Shown here in pieces: positions 19,148 through 24,114 of a DNA stretch of 24,114 nucleotides. Each line of letters begins with the position of its first letter. Position 1 is the stretch's first letter. Under the pieces are notes generated by a model. It had not been told where the DNA came from, ran no database searches, and worked only from the letters and a program-made list of their open reading frames with translations. Made by a program: the position numbers and the translations under genes. This stretch comes from Perkinsus olseni (lineage: Eukaryota; Perkinsozoa; Perkinsida; Perkinsidae): contig JABANP010000660.1 of assembly GCA_013115135.1 (NCBI GenBank), forward strand, positions 1-24,114. The letters are read 5' to 3'.

Positions 19148-19170
19148 CGAAGCTATTCTGAATAGCTTCG
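19148..19170. repeat. Perfect palindrome, 11-bp arms with 1-base centre
   Basis: CGAAGCTATTC, T, GAATAGCTTCG, starting 18 bp after the stop of the secreted-protein gene. It could be a 3'-end structure or an unusual one-sided scar. Confidence 0.75.
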
Positions 19171-19403
19171 CAAGCATGAATCATCAAGCATTATTCACCT
19201 TGTGCTTAGTATAACCAGAGTTATTCACATTATGACATCCATCCTCATGACATTCGTCTCATCATAACCAAGCTCAACAGAGAACCCCTACTAGAGATTT
19301 CGACTTTCGGTCGATGCTGCGATGATATTTTCTCTCTACTGCTGAGATGTCTCCGCCTTGAGTACTGTAAAGAGTCTCTCTGCAGTGCTGATATGCTTCT
19401 ATA

Positions 19404-19425
19404 GATCGCCTGGCGATCATCGCCA
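19404..19425. repeat. 22-bp palindromic scar, word GATCGCCA (perfect)
   Basis: GATCGCC, then TGGCGATC, then ATCGCCA. All 14 paired constraints hold. Confidence 0.88.
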
Positions 19426-19463
19426 AATTGATCTACCTCACTCAAGCTATTTTGTGGCGGTCT

Positions 19464-19485
19464 ACCGCAACTTGCGGTCCGCAAG
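19464..19485. repeat. 22-bp palindromic scar, word ACCGCAAG (perfect)
   Basis: ACCGCAA, then CTTGCGGT, then CCGCAAG, only 38 bp from the previous scar. Confidence 0.88.
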
Positions 19486-19914
19486 TACAATTGTACCTCT
19501 CGGCTTATCCTGCGCTGTTGTGGGAAGCATAGTATCAAGGGCATCTGCAAAAGTCGACAGTCCTCTGATACCCTAAGCTATATTTTGATCACTGAGTAAA
19601 GAGGCTTGTGTTCACCGTTGTACACAAATATGAGAGTGTAGTGAACTTCACATTCTCCGGGTTAACGGGAGTTACACCGTGAAAGGAATCACTCCGTGAG
19701 AATCACTCAAGTGATACTCCTTGCCGATAAATACTCTTTCCGACCGGCGGTGTATCGTCGCTAGCTCACGCAACAGTCTTCCCTCTCGTCGACCAGTAGC
19801 AAGGCCTCTGAAAAAGAGGACAACGCCTACTACATTAACTGAAGAAGCATGGCGCATTGGGTAGATTGGGAGAGTTGCATAGAACTGCGATGTACTCTGT
19901 CGTCCTAGGCTACG

Positions 19915-19936
19915 CTACTTACTAAGTAGCACTTAG
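19915..19936. repeat. 22-bp palindromic scar, word CTACTTAG (one mismatch)
   Basis: CTACTTA, then CTAAGTAG, then CACTTAG, where TACTTAG was expected. Confidence 0.75.
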
Positions 19937-20305
19937 AGAGTATGTCCCCAAGGAAAGCAACTCAACCGCAGTTCTGAGTTTGTTGTAGCCCTTCCCTCAA
20001 GTCAAAACGAGCACTGGTGATAAGCGCAATATCGGTCCCTTGACTAAGGACCGCTATCGTAGCCGGGGAAACAACTCCACAGGATCTAAATGACTGCGCG
20101 CGTGCAGAGCCGTCGCAGATTGAAACTGTCCTCAAACACGAGCAGTACATGATTTAATTATCACGTCTTCCTGCTCTAAGGCTTCGAGGGAATTCTTCTG
20201 CGTCTTCCTCCATCCTCGCGGTCTTTGTCCCGGCTGCTGCCATCGAGAGCGTCCGGCCTTGGTCCGAGCTGCGGCGGATTTTTTGCAAATATCCAATAGT
20301 GAGCC

Positions 20306-20327
20306 TCGAACGCCGTTCGACGAACGA
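20306..20327. repeat. 22-bp palindromic scar, word TCGAACGG (one mismatch)
   Basis: TCGAACG, then CCGTTCGA, then CGAACG followed by A where G was expected. Confidence 0.75.
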
Positions 20328-20423
20328 AGGAAGATACCCAAAATTTATGCCTATCCGGTACTACAAGAGACCCCCTCGAGCATCAAGATGCTGCATGAAA
20401 GCCGAACATAGTTGATTGAAAGG

Positions 20424-20445
20424 CTTACGGGCCGTAAGTTACGGC
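20424..20445. repeat. 22-bp palindromic scar, word CTTACGGC (perfect)
   Basis: CTTACGG, then GCCGTAAG, then TTACGGC. An outer imperfect inverted pair (GTTGATT...AATCAAC) surrounds it. Confidence 0.88.
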
Positions 20446-21112
20446 GCTTCAAATCAACATTTAATTTACATAAATGGTAGGAGTCACCACCCTTAACCTT
20501 CTTCCTAGCCTGCTCTAAGAGCGGAGGAGAGGAGGTAGTGCCTAGTGTTCCCTACTGGCGCCCCGCAGTCACACTCTGGCGATTCGACTACCCCACATCT
20601 ATGGAGATGGGCTGGGGTTGGGGCTCTTCCGAACACAACGGCACTGCTAGCTGCCGTGACCTCCCCGCGAATCCACAGACGAGCATGGGAAGCGCAGTAG
20701 AAAAATTCATTGTCAATGACTCATCGACAGACGTGCAAAGGCTGGCTCTCTTGTCCGACCACCACTTACGCAGTGACAGGCAGCCAGCTCTACCTTGATA
20801 TCGCCGAAGAGTCCTCACACTGATTTCAGTCCCCGCAGAGACTTCCCTCATGGAGGCACTCTTGGCTGCCTGCTCGTCAGCCCATTCATTGGCGCTAATT
20901 GAACTGTGTCCAGGGACCGACCGAAGCGATACCCTCAGGGTATTACCCTGCCAGGGATTTCGGACAAGGACAGATAAATCTGCCTCGCCTTTTCCCACCG
21001 GGTCGTCGAAGCTCGAGACGACAGGATTTTGAGCACCGCCTGAGAGTCCGTAAAGATCTCCCAAGTCTCGTCCTCCGCATTCGCGACAATCCAACGGGCT
21101 GCTTCGAGAACC

Positions 21113-21300
21113 ATGAGGCAGGGTCGTCGAAAGTTGAAATTCCTGAAATTTCCGCTCGCGGAAATTTCCGAAATTTCGGACATGAAAAATGAAGTGATGA
21201 AATTCGACGAAAGAGTGGAAATTACGAAAAAAGTACGAACTGATAGGTACGCCAATGCTACGCCCTTGGGGCTCTCCGAGAGCCTCAAGGGCGTAGCTCT
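21113..21300. repeat. Palindrome-rich insertion within the LINE RNase H region
   Basis: GAAATTTCCG and CGGAAATTTC face each other around CTCG near 21137-21160, and a second hairpin at 21257-21297 (GCTACGCCCTT...AAGGGCGTAGC) is nearly perfect. The stretch separates recognisable RNase H sequence from the reading before it and does not look like protein from that family, so it is probably a small foldback insertion. Its limits are uncertain. Confidence 0.45.
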
Positions 21301-21417
21301 TGGCCTCCTCGCGTTGCGTGATGGTAGTCTCGACCCAGGGATGCCAGGACTGGGTAGGCAAACCCCTGCAACGGTAAACCGTATAGCCGCCATCGCGACA
21401 CTCATGGAGGGTCAAGC

Positions 21418-21439
21418 CCTAGACGGTCTAGGCTAGACC
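21418..21439. repeat. 22-bp palindromic scar, word CCTAGACC (perfect), inside the LINE
   Basis: CCTAGAC, then GGTCTAGG, then CTAGACC. The minus-strand stop that ends the reverse transcriptase reading (21433-21435) lies inside the scar. Confidence 0.88.
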
Positions 21440-22008
21440 GAGAGAGATTGGTCTAGAGCCCTAGCACACCCAAGCCCCGCAAGCCTGGTGGCCGCGATGG
21501 TACCAAGCTCCAAGTCTGCTGGCAAGATGCCAGCAGCGACACAGAGTGCCGCATTGGAGCTGTTCGGAATCCGTGGAGCCTGGAGGGCTATCCTCGCCAC
21601 CATAGCCGAAACCTGCAGCAAGGCCGCTTGCGAGAGCCTGGCCGCATTTCCTAAGCGGCAATGGGGTAGGACGGACTTCGGATGTGCTGCCTCATCATAA
21701 TGGTGAGGGTTTATCAGCACAACCAGGGTCGTCGGCCGGTGGCGTAGCGCCACTGGCCCTAGATCTTCTACAGCCCCGGCTGCGTAGCTCTTTCGTAGAT
21801 TTTATATGTCTTGTTCCTCCTCGCGTAAGCTCGTTGGTTACCAGTACCACGGCTCACGTCGAGACGAGGAGGCAGCAGTTTTATCCAAACGTGGCGCTAT
21901 GTGGCACACGGTCTTTGCGTACCGCGACCTTGCTGTGGTCAAGGGAAGCAGCTACGGTATTGCGTCGCTATACCCCCACGGCTCTGACGTGCCACGGAGG
22001 GAAGCGGC

Positions 22009-22245
22009 ATGACGGAGATCGAGGAGGTCACAAACTCATGGCCGTGGAGAACCGTCAAGTGCTACAAATCAAACCCGAAATCGGCCGAGGTTTATGCAGG
22101 CAAAGTGAAGCTAGCTTCGCACACTAGGTGCGACACTAATTTCCAGCCGCATCAAGTGGTTCGCTCCGCCGAGCTGTTCACTGGAATGTTGTTCAACGAG
22201 CCAATACTGAAACTCGTTCCTGGAACAAAATTTCACGTGCGATAG
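22009..22245 (+). CDS. Possible coding segment, unknown
   Basis: 78 codons from ATG; the composition (KSAEVYAGKVKLASHTRC, then hydrophobic segments) looks protein-like. A preceding frame (21806-22012) overlaps its ATG by four bases; the two could be one gene separated by a one-base shift. No family recognised. Confidence 0.25.
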   Translation: MTEIEEVTNSWPWRTVKCYKSNPKSAEVYAGKVKLASHTRCDTNFQPHQVVRSAELFTGMLFNEPILKLVPGTKFHVR

Positions 22246-22549
22246 TCGCTTAACCATTCCACAACGGGTTCTGAGTTCAGAATCAGTTTGATGTACAGGG
22301 GTACATGCTCATTATAATGGCAGTGTCATAGGGACTACAGCCAGACTGGGTGGTGTCCCAAGTACACTTGCAATGCCAGTGTCAGAGACCACATTGGAGA
22401 TGAACCTCGCTCCGGTGACCTGAGAACCAGGTAACCACAAAAATCTCGAAAACAGGGTAAACCACCCAAGATTTTCAATTTTAGTAGCGGTAGGTTACCA
22501 CATTGCGATCGAGGACTGGCAGGCATAGCCTTCCCGTTAGCGAGCTGCA

Positions 22550-22571
22550 TCGGATTGAATCCGACGGATTC
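22550..22571. repeat. 22-bp palindromic scar, word TCGGATTC (perfect)
   Basis: TCGGATT, then GAATCCGA, then CGGATTC. The right-most scar seen. Confidence 0.88.
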
Positions 22572-23539
22572 CGGTGGTCGGAGCCTAGAGGGAGCGTGCA
22601 CCTAGGATTTGCACATTCATTGACAACTGAATCCATCAATCATTCGCGAAAACTAACTTCCAGTAGAAGTACACTGCAAGGATTTCTCACTAGTTCTCCA
22701 ATTCGATCTCCCTATTTCGAGCTCAGCACCGAACTGCTGTCCTCGCTCGCTCGCGAGATGCCCTCGACCCCGCGAATTGGCTATCCTGAATGGCACTATC
22801 GTCCATCCGGGCCAGATGCTTCACCCGTCGGATACACTTCCCAACCTCTCTTGCGTATATTCACTCAGAGGAGCCCTCGACGAAGACCGTGAGGGCCCTT
22901 TAAGGCTGAGATTTCGTCGGTTTCCGAGATGCCGAACACTACAGCTTAAGTGGCGAACGAACATCCATCACGCCTCGGCGGACAAAGACGGAAAACCTCC
23001 AAAACTTTGGCATAAGCTATTCCGCATAACGGAGAAGCTGTATTGGATGGAAACCAACGGCTGCGCTTCTTCAGCGCGACACGGTTTCTTTGCAGCTCAC
23101 TGGACATGACCAAGCCTCAGAGCTTCGCTGGTCATTAAGCCTCAACCGAGGCCCTCGCGACGCCAACCTGCTATGAAGGTCTCAACGGGACTATGAGTGA
23201 ACCGACATTTAACCAGAGTCTAATCTTCTGGAGCCCACGTTGTGCAGCAGGCAAAACTGATAACACTCCACACTGTTGCCTGCTCACGACCCGAGAACGT
23301 GAATGGTCTGGGTCATTCGTCCAACGCTCAGTTCACGGTGAGTTTAGCCCACGACAATGTCGGTCCGGTGTCAGCTGTAGTCCCGGAATCCTGACCTTAA
23401 GAACTCAATGCTATATGGGATTAGTGGAAATGAAGAATAGCACTACTAGTCTAGTAGCATAAACCTGGTAGTACAGAGCTCAGTGGTACTATAACGTGGG
23501 GGCGCTAGATGGACAGCTCCGTAGCATCAACTTTGTGTG

Positions 23540-23812
23540 CTATGATACGGAATCTCCTGGACGGTGACAGCATCTCTCACCGGCACCCTTTCCTAAGTTG
23601 TCGACGGCTTTGACCGCTTTTCGCCACTGCGACGTAGCCATCTGCTCAGCGTCAATTGATATCACCTTGAAAGTTCGGCCGATGACATTACTGTCACGGC
23701 CCCTGAAAGTCACGGCGAGACTTGAACTCAGTTCAGCAACCCAAGGTCTAGGACATGGGCCTGGCGTCCGGCCTTCATGGCGTTCACAATCATCAGCTGT
23801 CTGGGTTAACAT
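23540..23812 (-). CDS. Possible coding segment, unknown
   Basis: A minus-strand frame containing SLAVTFRGRDSNVIGRTFKV. Upstream on the same strand, sequences such as CAG/GTGAGC near 24030 resemble splice donors, so it may be one exon of a split gene. I could not build a phase-consistent model. Confidence 0.22.
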   Translation of the reverse strand: MLTQTADDCERHEGRTPGPCPRPWVAELSSSLAVTFRGRDSNVIGRTFKVISIDAEQMATSQWRKAVKAVDNLGKGAGERCCHRPGDSVS

Positions 23813-24114
23813 TTGCCAAACCCCAGAGACGAGTTGTTATTCCGTGGCCTTGCGTACCTTTCCGATCACAAAAGTCTCTACCGAACGATCCATATGGCAT
23901 TGGGCCGATGCGAATGGATAGGTGACCCACAATAAGTCACTGGGATGTGAAGCGAATTGACAGCCCTTCCGAAACTTAACGCACCTTTGAAGTAATCCGC
24001 GAAATCAAGGATGAGGGAACACGCTCACCTGTCCAGGATTACACTCTCTCTGCCGAATGCTTCACTCTGTTTGTCGACAGAAGAGTTCATGGACATACGA
24101 CCTTAGAACAGTCA

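Larger units (their letters stand above)
19171..20504. other. Gene-poor stretch rich in palindromic scars
   Basis: No coding sequence I would defend. Five scars lie here (19404, 19464, 19915, 20306, 20424), plus an even palindrome GTACAATTGTAC at 19485-19496. Confidence 0.45.
20505..21753 (-). mobile_element. LINE 3' end: reverse transcriptase tail, RNase H and zinc-like tail, decayed
   Basis: On the minus strand, 21753-21433 has the end of a non-LTR reverse transcriptase (AALCVAAGILPADLELGTIA, matching the common A-L-x-V-x-A-G-x-x-P pattern). An RNase H domain follows in two frames: AARWIVANAEDETW and IFTDSQAVLKIL at about 21110-21000, then VPGHSSISANEWADEQAAKS near 20900. Last comes a third frame with CDCGAPVGNTRHYLL near 20575-20515, the usual C-x-C...H tail after RNase H, ending in TAG at 20505. 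Frame changes, a scar-made stop at 21433 and an insertion near 21120-21300 show it is dead. No 5' part and no clear poly-A, so it is a 5'-truncated copy. Clade not assignable. Confidence 0.72.
21754..24114. other. Right-hand end of window, no firm gene
   Basis: Several frames of 70-130 codons on both strands, none recognised. It contains the scar at 22550-22571 and a one-sided palindrome at 23443-23457 (CTACTAG, T, CTAGTAG). No sequence matches the palindrome arms. Confidence 0.4.

Noticed and set aside
20538..20798. 86-codon plus-strand frame
   Set aside because: It is antisense to the RNase H and C-x-C...H tail of the LINE.
595..22571. CRISPR-like or bacterial REP-like reading of the short palindromes
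   Set aside because: There is no shared repeat sequence and no regular spacing; only the geometry is common.
22777..23109. 110-codon plus-strand frame
   Set aside because: No domain or motif recognised, no support from a second copy, and an unremarkable length for chance in this composition.
23626..23660. Spliced-leader-like sequence (GTAGCCATCTGCTCAG)
   Set aside because: It resembles the dinoflagellate or Perkinsus leader only loosely, with mismatches in the core and no donor site after it.

Overview
The window comes from a eukaryotic nuclear genome, most likely an intron-dense protist. The two best genes are split by many very short GT-AG introns (32-99 nt), and the repeats are of eukaryotic type: a hAT-like MITE and a decayed LINE with RNase H. 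A Perkinsus-like alveolate is my guess from gene style only; nothing here proves it. I found no rRNA, tRNA or CRISPR.

Layout. A giant imperfect inverted repeat fills most of the window: left arm 1-8222, right arm 10705-18551, spacer 8223-10704. The arms differ by scattered substitutions and indels, so they are two real copies. Each arm holds the same divergent gene pair: a 13-exon coiled-coil gene of unknown function and a three-histidine-box fatty acid desaturase. The copies are reciprocally healthy. The left coiled-coil gene is open throughout while the right one has a 2-bp frameshift and an early stop. The right desaturase is open and runs past the arm end into the spacer, while the left one has two T-run frameshifts and is cut off by the arm boundary. 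The spacer also holds a rhodanese plus pseudophosphatase gene with one internal frame shift.

Outside the palindrome (18552-24114) are a small secreted-protein gene that is now broken, a 5'-truncated LINE 3' end on the minus strand, and about 2.3 kb with only weak reading frames.

The most unusual signal is a family of 22-bp palindromic scars found at 14 loci. Take an 8-bp word T. The scar reads T1-T7, then the full reverse complement of T, then T2-T8. The words all differ while the geometry stays fixed. At one locus the other arm still carries the single uninterrupted word. The word length of 8 matches hAT target duplications, and the left arm carries a hAT-like MITE with a perfect 8-bp duplication whose empty site survives in the right arm. 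I infer that these are uniform excision scars of hairpin-forming (hAT-type) transposition, and that they have damaged coding sequence at two places.
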